Shown: piece by piece, positions 49,935-60,017 of the stretch
How the letters are laid out: each line of letters begins with the position of its first letter
Position numbering within the stretch: the stretch's first letter is position 1
Assembly: GCA_030374805.1 (NCBI GenBank)
Contig: JARGSG010000061.1
Location: 61,607 to 125,606 of the forward strand
Length of the DNA: 64,000 nt
Origin: Gracilaria gracilis
Lineage: Eukaryota > Rhodophyta > Florideophyceae > Gracilariales > Gracilariaceae
Direction of reading: 5' to 3'
Made by a program: the position numbers and the translations under genes
Notes under the pieces: model-generated
Told to the model about the DNA's origin: nothing
What the model saw: only the letters and a program-made list of their open reading frames with translations
Database searches by the model: none

Positions 49935-50330
49935 TGCGGTCCGGTACGTGCACAGCCAGTTGGGGCTGCAGGAGTCTGATTCAGTAGGTCTGGATGACTT
50001 AAAGCGTCTGGCCCGTGATAGTCGGATGGGATGGGGATGCTTGGCTCAGTGCGTTGTGTGAGCCGATGCTAAATAGTCCTTTGCAGAGTGACACATCCTG
50101 CCTCATTGACATGTACAGACCAGTGCGTAACGGCAGCGGGAAACTCACATTCCCTGAGCTGGACGATGATGCGGTGGGACTGCCTCTTCTTTACGACGGT
50201 TGACGGGATAAAGGATAGACGTACAGGGCGACCGATATGTTACAATGCGGGGCACTACTCGTGGGCGGATGGTCAAGGGTGCGGCCACTATTACCTCCGG
50301 ATAGAGATCAGTCAACTACACATGTCTTGA
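49912..50330 (+). pseudogene. Overlapping downstream frames, possibly one frameshifted protein
   Basis: An ATG at 49912 overlaps the end of the previous ORF and reads PPYDAVRYVHSQLGLQESD. A shift near 50035 continues as AWLSALCEPMLNSPLQSDTS, and another near 50195 as GRPICYNAGHYSWADGQGCG, ending at 50330. The pieces are individually protein-like and consecutive, so they may be one small protein broken by two shifts. No family recognised. Confidence 0.35.
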
Positions 50331-50341
50331 TAAACCGTTGA

Positions 50342-50376
50342 ATGCTGCCTTCGAACAGGCCGTTCGAAGGCAGCAT
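50342..50376. terminator. Perfect 15-bp-stem hairpin downstream of the 48-50.3 kb module
   Basis: ATGCTGCCTTCGAAC and its exact complement flank the 5-base loop AGGCC. It begins 11 bases after the last downstream frame ends. Position suggests an RNA 3'-end signal, but eukaryotic hairpin terminators are unusual; a recombination site is an alternative. Confidence 0.5.
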
Positions 50377-50398
50377 GGAGGGTAACTTTACTGCACTT

Positions 50399-50421
50399 TT
50401 GTGTTGTACGGTACAACACAA
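50399..50421. repeat. Second hairpin, 11-bp stem around one base
   Basis: TTGTGTTGTAC and GTACAACACAA flank a single G, 22 bases beyond the first hairpin. Confidence 0.7.
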
Positions 50422-51170
50422 CTTGTTCAAAAGGGTAAACAAAAGGAGATCGCAGCGTGAACGTAACAATCACGAACATCAATCAATCTCTGAACAGAAA
50501 AGCAAATTCCACGTGGGAAGGTGTCCCCAATGGTAGATCACTTCACGAATCACTATCCTCTCTCTCCCATATAACCTCGTCGATCCTTTTTCTCTCTCCT
50601 TTACGGGTGCAATAGTTCAATTACTACTTATTGCAGAGCGTTTCTTCTGAAAGAATTGCTCTCTCACTGAGTAAACCAGTACTTTTTCCGGGCCACTTCT
50701 GGATGATATTCATAACCATAAAACCTGGACGGTCTTTCAAAGGCGGACGACTAAGCTTAGTGACCTTCTTCTTACGTGGCAACGCAGGGGCAAAATTTTC
50801 AACATCATTTGAGTATCCGTTCGATCCTTAAATCGGCAGAAACCCCAAAATCGACAAAGCGCTTCTACACCCAGTTTTGACGTTTTACGCTTGAAGTAGA
50901 CAAAAAGAAGACAACGCTTCGCCCCCTATCTCATTTACTGCAACAACATATACTACATTACGCAATGTAAATTAATTTTCAAAAAGCGCGCGCTTTCTTC
51001 TTTCAAACTCCATAGATTTAGACCACGTCCTCTCACACCAACAACGAGCAAAACTGGAAACCGTTCCTAAAACGCCTCATGGCATATGTTATCCAGAAAG
51101 CACTCTATTAGTATTGGAGGGCTCCATCGCACCTACACAACATGGAAACAAAGGTATCCTACTAATATCT
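50422..51170. other. AT-rich non-coding DNA
   Basis: No supported gene. Confidence 0.4.
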
Positions 51171-51176
51171 TCGTCA

Positions 51177-51690
51177 CGGAATCAATGATCTCAGGTGCTC
51201 TAGGGCATGTAAGGGAATCATTGGGCGCTCATGTAAGCCTTTGATTCCAGTGTGCATTCGGCGTATGTTCGATTTTACAGTACTGTGTGGACTGTCATTG
51301 ATTCCATTGAAATTTCCAATTTTTTGACTGTGGCGCAGCATGCCACGGCGCGCTCGTCAATTTGGCAGGAATCAAAGGTTGTTGATTCCGTCCTGCGGAA
51401 TCATTGATTCCTCATCCGGTTACAGTTTTCTCATGTTAAAATGTTATCCGCTGTACTGCCTCAGAATCAAAGGCGGCCTGGCACCTTTGATTCCGGAGCA
51501 ATACGAATGATTCCTCTGACATGGAGCTGACAATTTGGAATCAATGGTTTTCACAGTGCAAACATTGATTCCTTCTTGTAAGACCTGAAAGAGAAATGCT
51601 CTCTCTCGTTGGAAACCGTAATGAAGCAATGGACACACCGGGTTGAAATTGGCGCCTACAATCGCTTGATCAATGATTCAAAACGGCATA
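51177..51690. repeat. Cluster of GGAATCAA / TTGATTCC words in both orientations
   Basis: About a dozen copies of GGAATCA[AT] or its complement occur within 400 bases, many with AGG or CCT attached (GAATCAAAGG, CCTTTGATTCC) and two as near-palindromes (for example CGGAATCATTGATTCC near 51399). The spacing is irregular, so it is not a satellite. This is the pattern of subterminal transposase-binding sites in DNA transposons, though no transposase is seen beside it. Confidence 0.7.
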
Positions 51691-52248
51691 TGTGACTGTA
51701 TTATGGTGAATGTCATCTAGTGCTTGGTTTACACAGTACATGAACTAGAAATATTCAATAAAGGATTTTATGTGTTCATAGTGCTCAATGGACATCACGC
51801 GGTGTTTCTTTACCCATCCTGCCGCACCTATCTCGTAGTAAAGACAAGGAAATATCTATGCCCTCTTGGTAATAGAGTACGAGATTGTGGGAGCTGCGAT
51901 CCCATCCCTCCAAAGATTACTATAGGACTGTGGTCTCTCTATCACAGATCCAACAAATAAATGAAATTTGCTACCGTCCGCTCGCTACAACTGTAACCTG
52001 TAATTCCGGAATAGAGAAAACTTACTCCTCCATTTTGCACTTGTGACTTGGTTAAGTGAGTTAGATAGTACCGGTTATGGTGACCGTTCTTTCGAAAGAC
52101 GGAATTCATGTTCTGAAGAGTTCGGATGGCGGTACGCTGCACTTGTACGTCTATTTCTTGCCGTTCCAGAATGGAGGAATTTTTCCTCCATTTTCCTCCC
52201 TCGAAGACGAACTTGGAAACCATACGAGCAAACGCCACTGGCGGTATT
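51691..52248. other. Intergenic
   Basis: Short frames only; nothing recognised. Confidence 0.35.
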
Positions 52249-54132
52249 CTAACGCGTTTCAGCCCACCACGAACCCAATCTCAGGAGATTAGGAGTATCA
52301 AACGTTTTCCTGCTCATCCACTGAGCAAGAACTATATCCACCTGAGGGGAGGAACCAGAGATATTAGGGTCTCCTGAAGTATTGTAGCACTCTGCCGTGG
52401 TGTCGTCAAATAATTCTTGTACCATCTTCTTCCTCTGTGCTCTTCCTTTGCGCCAGAGACACCACCCAAGACTGCGCAGCATTTCCAGTTTGCATGAGTT
52501 TCCGAACCCCATCTCTTCAGAATGTATCCTATGTCCTTTGCTGTAACTCATTCCACATCTAAAGCATGTTCCATTCGCAGACTTGATCTTATTCGGACAC
52601 TTTCGACATCCATGTTCGTGTGAGAAGCAATTGAAACATCGGCGTGCAGCAAAAGGGCAACGATCATGATCCACGATACGAATGTATCTTCCGCTGGAAA
52701 TGTAGCATGGAAGACAGACTAAATCAAACTCTCTAACAATCAACTCACATTTTGCGATAATATGAGAGAGAGAAATCGCGATTGCGCTTGGTTGTGAAAC
52801 AACATCGGAGAAGTAGACGCTCTGCGATCCAGATGAGATACGCTTTGTAGGTTGATTGTGCTGAAGAATTTCGGAGGGTTGAGTGACGGAAGGGATCGAT
52901 AAAGAACGTTTCGCTCCAAGTTGTCGTACTTTGGGATCACCTTCGAACCGAGATTTGCAGACGTCACAGTTATTAGAAAGTTCGTCAAACATACATATTC
53001 CAGGGGACACGCCATCCATTATCTCGTAAAGCCAATTCTTCCTACAAACCGTAGAATTTTCCATCCAGTTACGCATCGCTACCCATTCGGTGAGATTGGT
53101 ATGAGTCTCATGAGAGTGTGTTTCGGCTTCAACAATTTCCAACTCACTTTGAAAATTATCTGCCAAAGGTGTCGAGTATAAGGCGACACATCGAGCATGA
53201 GCTCCATCTCTTCCAGCACGACCAGCTTCCTGAGCGTAGTCCTTCAACGACGTTGACCCTCCTATATGGAGCACCAGCCTAACATTCGAGGCGTCGATAC
53301 CAGTGCCAAACGCGCAAGTGGACACCATCAAAACAACTTTAACCGAACTTCGACTGTCTTCCTGTTTTCGACCCCACCGAGGTGTGCTCCATATCTCGTA
53401 CATACTTTCCTTTTCGGAAAGACTCATTGCTGCATGATATTGCAGCACTGAGACTTGGAGATCAAGATTTTTCTGTACATCTGTTTCTGAAGGAAATAAG
53501 TCGATATAGGATGTTGTCAATATATCAGCGTATTCTTCGACATCTTGCCTCCGCATCACGTAGACAAGTACTCTGAAGAAAGGAAGATCCTTTCCATCCT
53601 TACAATCAATCTGTAGCTGTGACCGAGATATTTTGTCGAGCTCAGTCTTCAGAACGTCAACGGCAGTCTGTAGCAACCTTTGCCGAGCCCCTGTGTACTT
53701 ACCATTCGTGTTCCTCGTTTTCAATTCACCTTCGCATTTGAGAACCACGAATTCTAAGTTGCGTCGCACTGTCGGCATTGAAAACAGGCTAGCTCTTCGC
53801 TCTCCATGGATGGATATTAACGACGATCTCTCCTGGGGTGGCACAGTGGCACTCAGGAAAACTCTTGGAACAGTAGAAGGCACACGAACTAGAGCATATC
53901 GTATATCTCGAAGAGCTTGACGGAAGTTAGACCACGTTGCCGTGAGATGAGCTTCATCTATGACCACTCGAGCAAGCGAAGACGAAGTAGTTAACCTTGA
54001 AACGAGTTCCGTGAAAGCTTCACCACGTACCTTCTCTGGTGTTAATATGTAAAGGTCAGTTTGCTCGGGGGATGATTTAGGGGTTTTACACTTTGGGTTT
54101 AGAACGGTGAAAACACTGAACCTTAAAACCAT
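52249..54132 (-). CDS. RecQ-like superfamily 2 helicase, N-terminally truncated, zinc-knuckle tail
   Basis: 627 codons. Helicase motifs run LYILTPEKV (Ib), VVIDEAHLT (II, DEAH), VFLSATVPP (III), then VSTCAFGTGIDASNVRLV (V) and YAQEAGRAGRDG (VI), the RecQ pattern. Motif 0 and Walker A (GKT/S) are missing; the frame begins with unrelated-looking sequence just before Ib, so an upstream exon or the N-terminus is lost. After the helicase come CDVCKSR and a Cys/His tail (RRCFNCFSHEHGCRKCP, TCFRCGMSYSKGH). RecQ-type helicases with such tails occur in subtelomeric and transposon-related genes of several eukaryotes. As drawn it cannot bind ATP normally. Confidence 0.7.
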   Translation of the reverse strand: MVLRFSVFTVLNPKCKTPKSSPEQTDLYILTPEKVRGEAFTELVSRLTTSSSLARVVIDEAHLTATWSNFRQALRDIRYALVRVPSTVPRVFLSATVPPQERSSLISIHGERRASLFSMPTVRRNLEFVVLKCEGELKTRNTNGKYTGARQRLLQTAVDVLKTELDKISRSQLQIDCKDGKDLPFFRVLVYVMRRQDVEEYADILTTSYIDLFPSETDVQKNLDLQVSVLQYHAAMSLSEKESMYEIWSTPRWGRKQEDSRSSVKVVLMVSTCAFGTGIDASNVRLVLHIGGSTSLKDYAQEAGRAGRDGAHARCVALYSTPLADNFQSELEIVEAETHSHETHTNLTEWVAMRNWMENSTVCRKNWLYEIMDGVSPGICMFDELSNNCDVCKSRFEGDPKVRQLGAKRSLSIPSVTQPSEILQHNQPTKRISSGSQSVYFSDVVSQPSAIAISLSHIIAKCELIVREFDLVCLPCYISSGRYIRIVDHDRCPFAARRCFNCFSHEHGCRKCPNKIKSANGTCFRCGMSYSKGHRIHSEEMGFGNSCKLEMLRSLGWCLWRKGRAQRKKMVQELFDDTTAECYNTSGDPNISGSSPQVDIVLAQWMSRKTFDTPNLLRLGSWWAETR

Positions 54133-54280
54133 GAAACCAACTTAAATAAAACCTCAGAAATAGGGGTGATAGAACCTCCTAGAGGAACACCGTGCAGTGT
54201 ATTGTTAGCGCAAACTGAAGAGAAAGCTGTACAAAAGAAGCTTCATGGCGTTCTGTTGGTAGGAAAGGTCAAAGGTAGAA

Positions 54281-54742
54281 CTAAGACACGAGTCTAGGTC
54301 TAATATTAACTCCCGTAAGACTAGTCCATTCACAGTATTCAGTCACAGTGACATCCGGGCACCAGTCCGGCAGTGCACTTGTACCAATCGTACTCGTCGC
54401 GTCCCCGGCACGGCAGTGGGCAACCAATCCGACAGTTGGCCCCGTCACACGGCAGATTTCATGCTTTATAACCAAAGATCTCCAATCCTGCTGAATATGC
54501 GGAAACCTTGGGAGAATACCAGAAAATATTGAGATTGAATCTAAGCACTTGTACAAGATTATTCTATTCCAAATAGATTTTATTGCTTCACCTCCGAATA
54601 CAGAGCGCCTTTGCCACTGCGTCATAGTTCGTCCCTGTCTCAAGCTCCATACTTCGGCCTTATTAAGGAATTTAGGAAGAGTGGCTCCATGCGTTAGAGT
54701 AAAATTTCTAATACAAGCTACCCAGGTTGCAACTTGTACCAA
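54281..54742 (-). CDS. Possible hypothetical protein upstream of the helicase
   Basis: 153-codon minus-strand frame (FLNKAEVWSLRQGRTMTQWQ; FGGEAIKSIWNRIILYKC), moderately protein-like, on the same strand 150 bases upstream of the helicase frame. It contains no Walker A, so it does not supply the missing helicase N-terminus. Not recognised. Confidence 0.3.
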   Translation of the reverse strand: MVQVATWVACIRNFTLTHGATLPKFLNKAEVWSLRQGRTMTQWQRRSVFGGEAIKSIWNRIILYKCLDSISIFSGILPRFPHIQQDWRSLVIKHEICRVTGPTVGLVAHCRAGDATSTIGTSALPDWCPDVTVTEYCEWTSLTGVNIRPRLVS

Positions 54743-55047
54743 AGTCTGCGTGAAGTCTCGTGAGCCATGATTGTAAACTACTAATCTTTAGTAAACCCGC
54801 ATGACAAACAATCTTGACCTGAGCTTTGCTCTCTGTAATTCCCTTCCGCATTTCTTCGATTTGTCAAGCCAAATCCTGTCATGGGAGGGCAGCCGAAACA
54901 AAGTAGAATAATCTCAGCGGCTTCCGCGCAGGAAAAAATCGTCATCATCGTTTCCGTATAGATGAAGATCTCGTCATCGTGCGGGAAGTAGCTACGGAAC
55001 GTCCGCATGTAGCTCCAAATGGAGAAAATAGAGAGTGATTTGAAGTA

Positions 55048-55604
55048 GTGGCATCAAAGATAAACAGCACAAAGAAGGTGAAACACGATGTGGCATGGAA
55101 AGCAATTCAAGATGGGTATAACCGGCCGCATCAGCGATTTAAAAGCAACGATAAAATAGAGAAATTGGTGAGGATGGTGAGTTTGAGGAGATTTCGAGCG
55201 TGAAGAATGAAGCTCGTGATGATATGCTCACGACGAAAATCCAAAAATCTGAGAAACTAGATCGTAATAGAGAACTTTTAGGAGCAATCATCAGACAAAA
55301 AGCTACGAAAAGGAAGGATTCTGTTGCTGCTGACGATGTAAACGTAGTAGAAGGCCAAGAAGGCTCGCAAGAAGAGGCCACGATTCAGGACTCAAGCAGC
55401 TCCTCTCCTGAGGAAAGAGCACAAAATTATACTGCATCGTTGGAGCGTCGTGCCAAGCGTCGCATGGACCTCCACAAGAGATGTTTGCAGCCTGAGCGTA
55501 AACGGTCGAGTCCGAGAGAAAGTAGCGCGACTTCGATCGCGAAGAGCGTCGTCGAGAACGTAATGAACTACAGTGGATTGCGTTGTAGACGTTCCGAAAG
55601 ATGA
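55048..55604 (+). pseudogene. Possible Myb/SANT-like DNA-binding protein relic
   Basis: The first frame reads STKKVKHDVAWKAIQDGYNR then KSNDKIEKLVRMV. A one-base shift near 55170 joins it to EDGEFEEISSVKNEARDDM and a basic, charged tail (ERRAKRRMDLHKRC). A Trp-containing helix followed by an acidic linker and a basic coiled tail resembles Myb/SANT-like regulators that accompany plant and algal DNA transposons. The resemblance is general, not motif-exact. Confidence 0.3.
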
Positions 55605-56796
55605 TGGACGTCAGTGGTGGTTTAAAACTAGAAGATCATTTCCGAGAAGCTCCTAGAAAGAGTAGTGATGCGGTAAAGAAATCCAGAGATGGTGGGAAAG
55701 CCAGTGACGAAGGCTTGGCGGCTCCACTCAAAGAACTTCGCTTCGCTTCGCTCCTCGCCAAGCCTCTGCTCGCTTCGGACTTTGAGCTCATCACTCCGCC
55801 TTCACCTTACGCGGTGCTACCGCGAGACGTAAGATACTCATGCAGTGTAGGAGGCTGGCACCCGAAGTTGGTGGATACTTGATTTCCGTAGAAGTAAGTT
55901 CTAATGGTCATGAGGAGGACCATGGCTAGAAAAAGGGATCCCAAGGGAGCTTGCAATACGCGCAGCTTCCTTCAATTATCCATTTTACTCCAGTATACCT
56001 TCACTTCCTTAACGATCCAGACGGTTATGCGGCCGCTTCCCATACACTTCTGGTAATGCTTCTGATCCTCACTAAGATGAGATCCTTGAAATAGCGTTTC
56101 AAGATAGTCGGTTGTAGTCGCTGTCACCATAGAAGCAGTACTGCTTTCCCGCCACCATGAGAGCGTGCTCAACTTGCGCATCTAACTGCGAACGTGCGTA
56201 GAGAGTCTAATCGTGTCTCCTACTCTCAACAGCGCCATATAGGTGTAAGATGATGACACCAGTGCAGACAATTGTTTGGTACTTTGAGGCATGTACGCGT
56301 TCATGTCAGTTGTAAACGATGTGTTGTAAAACATCATCGTTCGGTCTCGCTATATTTAACGCGTTACCATCCATAAAACCAGCTCAGTTTTCCAGGGCAT
56401 CGGTTTTTTCAAGGGCAACAGCGGCCCACTCTGATGCTTTCTGCGCACAATATGGGGCACATAACACGCCGGTCAGCAGATGCTCGTAGTTCTACAGAAA
56501 GAAATTCAGCACTTTCCAGAATATTTCGCTCATGTGCAGAGCATGTTTCCGAAACATGGTTTCTATGTTTACCCAGCGAAATGGTGTAGCCATTAGACTT
56601 AAAACAATACACTTAAAGGACAGAAAATTGTATGAAATTTATGTCAACTATTTTAATCTGCCAGGATTTGGCGCATCCAATTCTTTGCTCAATAACAACC
56701 TGTAACAGATTCATTAGAAGCTACTGGATAAAACATATTTCCATTATATCCATGAATCTCCTTCACTATCGCTGATCCATGACGAAAGCGGGGCCC
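55605..56796. other. No supported gene
   Basis: An overlapping 93-codon frame starts at 55601 (ATGATGG overlap) and may continue the preceding relic; the rest is non-coding and AT-rich. Confidence 0.3.
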
Positions 56797-57726
56797 CTAC
56801 GCTTCCTCCCTGTCGTTTCCCTTCTGGGTCACGTTGTCCTCGCGAGAACGATGCTCGAAAGAGAGGATTTGATTGACCTGATGAGGACTTTGCGAAGCTG
56901 CAGGATGGCGTCCCACGGGGTTCACTTGCGGTTGCGGGCTACGGTGCCGAGCCGCAGCCTGCACTGATGGCGTTGGCCCAATTGGGTTTCGGCCTTGCGG
57001 CTGTTCCAGGTGAGGCTTATAGTACCCCTCCGCGACGCGTCGGTGGTAATTCGTTTCGCAAAGCTGCACCGGCACGTTGTGGTATATGGGTGGAAGCCAT
57101 TCGCAGCCAGGCCAAGAGGTGTATAGACAGGTAAAACATGGGGGCGTTCTACTGTCCGAATTGGGTACCACGGGATACGAAGGTAGCGCCCTGGGTAGCG
57201 TAAGCGGGCTCACGCTTAGGGGCGCGAAGTTAAAACCCCGAGCGGATTGTATCGTGGACGGCGTTGACGTTCCCGTGGACGGGACAGACGGTTTTGAAGG
57301 GGACGACGCTGGTTGAACAGCGAGGGCCAGGGCGCCCTCGTCTTCAAAGAGCAAGCCCCAGTCGGGTTCATCCGTGTCTGTAGAGACACTGAGCAAAGTC
57401 CATGATGATACCATCCGGGTTTATGATGCGCTCTGCGCCGCTTCCAGTGTTTTGGAGTACTTCTTAGAAAAGCCGCCGAGAAAATCAGTATCGCGATAGT
57501 TAGACGGTAATTGATATATGTAAGCAATGGCCGGAGAGAGGGAACTAGTACTGATCGAATACTTGTCGCCAGAAGCATCAGAAGCGATTCGATGGAGCGT
57601 GGTATCCTCTGACGCCGCAATCCAGCAGGGAATGTTCCACCACGCAATATCTTGCGGCTGCACGATCTTATCGTACCACGCCGTCTCCCAGCGCGAAGCA
57701 TCAGCAGATGGAGTAGCATATGTCAT
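56797..57726 (-). pseudogene. Proline-rich hypothetical protein with one in-frame stop
   Basis: Two minus-strand frames in the same register (57421-57726 and 56797-57414) are separated by a TAA at 57421-57423. The first part reads ETAWYDKIVQPQDIAWWNIP; the second is acidic (DEPDWGLLFEDEGALALAV), then Ser/Pro-rich (SSPSKPSVPSTGTSTPS). The tail is Pro/Gln-rich (RSPQPQVNPVGRHPA). No domain recognised. The open register on both sides suggests a recent nonsense change. Confidence 0.35.
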
Positions 57727-57944
57727 GTAATGTTATCGGGCATTTCCACCTCACACAGAAGTTAATTCCGGTCATTCGCAACACGCCCGAGGCGGCCATC
57801 ATTACCGTGTTGTCCATTGCTGCCGATCACACCAAGGCCACCAACACCATCGACTACGACATCTTCCTGGACAAAGATTCTAGCACTTACGACAAGATCG
57901 CGATGCAGCAAGCATGCAATGAGCTACTTCTGAATCCATCTTAG
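57720..57944 (+). pseudogene. Short-chain dehydrogenase/reductase fragment
   Basis: NVIGHFHLTQKLIPVIRNTP and IITVLSIAADHTKATNTIDY match the central SDR region, where NVxGxFxLT and the catalytic Ser strand (VSSIA) lie. The catalytic Ser is still present in LSIAAD; the nucleotide-binding GxxxGxG end is absent. The YxxxK site is represented only weakly (SSTYDKIAMQQACNELL could be it, with the lysine altered). A captured middle fragment. Confidence 0.5.
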
Positions 57945-58188
57945 TCATTCTCGCCAAGCCCGAAATAGCGTCGCAAGCCGAGGAAACAATCATCATCACG
58001 GGCGCCACCGAGAAGGTGGGGAGCTCCAGTCAGACATGAAACGAAATTTGTCCCATACTAGCTAGCATGCAGCAATTAGACAGTTCACTGAGTGACCCTG
58101 AACGAGGCCCTCCGGACCTTCAAGTGTCTTCAGCATTCTAATAACCTCAGCGCACTTTCCATACACAACGGCTATGTAAAACGAATGA

Positions 58189-58500
58189 GAATGCAGAACG
58201 AAACGGTGCGCGTGTGGGAGAATCAAAGCGGAACCACCATCAGGCAATCGGTTGAAGTTCACATAAGTTGGGTGAAGTGCGTGGCGCTCAGCGCGGACGG
58301 CACTCGTATCCTGTCAGGCTCGTGGGACAGAACGGTGCGCGTGTGTGATGCTGAAAGCAGCACCGCCACCGGGAACCCTCTTAAAGGTCACACAGGTGGA
58401 TTGAAGTGTGTGGCCCTTAGCGCGGATGGCACTCGCATCGTGTCAGGCTCTTGGGAAGGAGCATCGCGTGGGATGTTGAAAGGGGCAGCGCCATTTGGTA
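58189..58500 (+). pseudogene. WD40 repeats, relic interrupted by insertion
   Basis: Two good WD40 units (WVKCVALSADGTRILSGSWD and LKCVALSADGTRIVSGSW) follow a partial first unit. The third unit shifts frame within SIAWDVERGSAIW and is then lost. WD40 sequence reappears at 59440-59673, so the array was probably split by the foldback element and the GC-rich island that now lie between. Confidence 0.65.
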
Positions 58501-58541
58501 CAAACCAAGCTGGTAACGATAAGAAACCCCAGACAGACAAA

Positions 58542-58926
58542 ATGATGTTCCTTGGATGTCCACTGGATGTTCGATATTGGACATCTAAAGTGCATCTTAT
58601 GCATATCTGACGGACATCGTGGATGTCCTTCGGATATCCATAAGATGCACATAAGATGTCCTAAAGATGAATGTAAAAGATATGCATTGGACGTTCTAGT
58701 TATGTCCACCAGATGTACGTCGGAAGTGCAATAATATGTCCGTTGGATGTTCCGGTTTTCTAGTAGATTCAACGGATATATTTTACACATCCGATGAACA
58801 TCTCATGTACATCTTATTGCAAATCTGCGGGACATCCAAAGTGCATCTTTTACGGACATCCAAAGAACGTCTTTGGTGTGTCTGACGTAGATCCATAAAC
58901 TCCGGAGCGCATCCAAGGTACATCAC
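58542..58926. mobile_element. Foldback/MITE-like element built of GGATGTCC/GGACATCC words
   Basis: The ends form an imperfect inverted repeat: TGATGTTCCTTGGATG on the left and, complemented, TGATGTACCTTGGATG on the right. Between them the words GGATGTCC, GGACATCC, AGATGTCC and variants occur repeatedly, mostly as GATGTCC in the left half and GGACATCC in the right half, so the whole can fold back. No coding capacity. No clear target duplication was found. It sits inside a WD40 relic. Confidence 0.55.
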
Positions 58927-58969
58927 CGTGTTCACTCGGAACCAGACGGTACTAGGGATCGAAGGTGGC

Positions 58970-59260
58970 TCCACCTAGGAGGTGAGTGTTGGGGAGCGAC
59001 CTGTAAGGTGTGGCAGCACCGGCCACTGAACGGTGCAACGGGTTCGGCGTGCTGACTGCGGCGACGTTGGTACAGGGTGGCGCACAGCGTCCATGGAACC
59101 GAAAGAACTGTAGTGCCTTTGATATACCTTAAGAGATTGAATGTAGAAACCTGGAAAGGGGCTTAGTACCACGTTGGTGCTTAGTTTACAATCTCTGGTA
59201 GGGGGGGAGCAGAACACTCACTATAGGGTGAGTGACTTCGACTTCCGCCGTCGCCGTCTA
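58970..59260. other. GC-rich hairpin-dense island
   Basis: Contains pairs such as CACTCAC...GTGAGTG around 59215-59232 and GCAGCACCGGCC-type words also seen near 11910 (CAGCACCGGCC occurs in both). No reading frame. Related in style to the islands at 11.8, 61.4 and 63.1 kb. Confidence 0.4.
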
Positions 59261-59439
59261 TGTAGGCCATGTGGGAGGCACACAGTAACGGTACATCTCG
59301 CGAAAATATCTATCCTAAATTACTAAATTAGTTTGTAGTTAATTAGACCATCCTGGTGCCTACTCTCACAAATGGTTCCGCTGTACCGGCTCTCCTGAAG
59401 CCCATTTATACCCAGAGGTTTATCATGCGAGCTATCGTA

Positions 59440-59673
59440 CAGGCCATCGGGCAGCCGCGTGAAGGTCACAAACTTAGGTTGAATTGGGTTGCGCTTAGCG
59501 CGGACGGCACCCGCATCGTGTCAGGCACGAATGGCGGAACGGTGCGTGTGTGGGACGTTGACATCGGCAACGCCGTCGCGCAGCCTCTGTGCGGGCACAC
59601 GAGCAGGGTTGCGTGCATTCCCTTCAGCGCGGAGCGCAATCGCAAGACGAAGCTTAGGATAGATATGTCGTAG
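59440..59673 (+). pseudogene. WD40 repeats, continuation
   Basis: REGHKLRLNWVALSADGTRI and GGTVRVWDVDIGNAVAQPL give one and a half units; then ACIPFSAERNRKT decays. This is the far side of the array at 58.2-58.5 kb. Confidence 0.6.
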
Positions 59674-59769
59674 AAATGAGACGGAATCGTCGCGCGTTTG
59701 AGGCAGCATGGGTGCGAAAAGTGCGCAATGCAAGACAATACGAGCGAGCATAGGGAGAATACGATTGCG

Positions 59770-59970
59770 TCTGATTGCAATCCTTTTGACACTGTTTAAT
59801 CGCAATTGCAATTCGCTCTCTTTAGTGAAATCTTTCCTGCAACCTAAACTGTAACAAGCAATCGTATTGCAATTCTTTCCCTTTCTTTGCAATCGAATTG
59901 CAATTCTATCTCTTTCCTCGAAATTAATTGCAATTCTCTCTCTTTGCTAGCAATCGAATTGTAATCAGCC
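59770..59970. repeat. Cluster of GCAATCGAATTGCAAT words (left)
   Basis: GCAATCGTATTGCAATT, TGCAATCGAATTGCAATT and GCAATCGAATTG occur within 200 bases, spaced by TCTCTCTTT-like filler. The same word family recurs at 62905-63065, on the other side of the hAT relic. Confidence 0.7.
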
Positions 59971-60017
59971 TCCACACTTTTCAATCGACTAAGAAATACA
60001 ACTAACAATACAATATC

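Noticed and set aside
51177-51690. CRISPR array
   Set aside because: The repeated word is only 7-8 bases, occurs in both orientations and is irregularly spaced, in a eukaryotic context.
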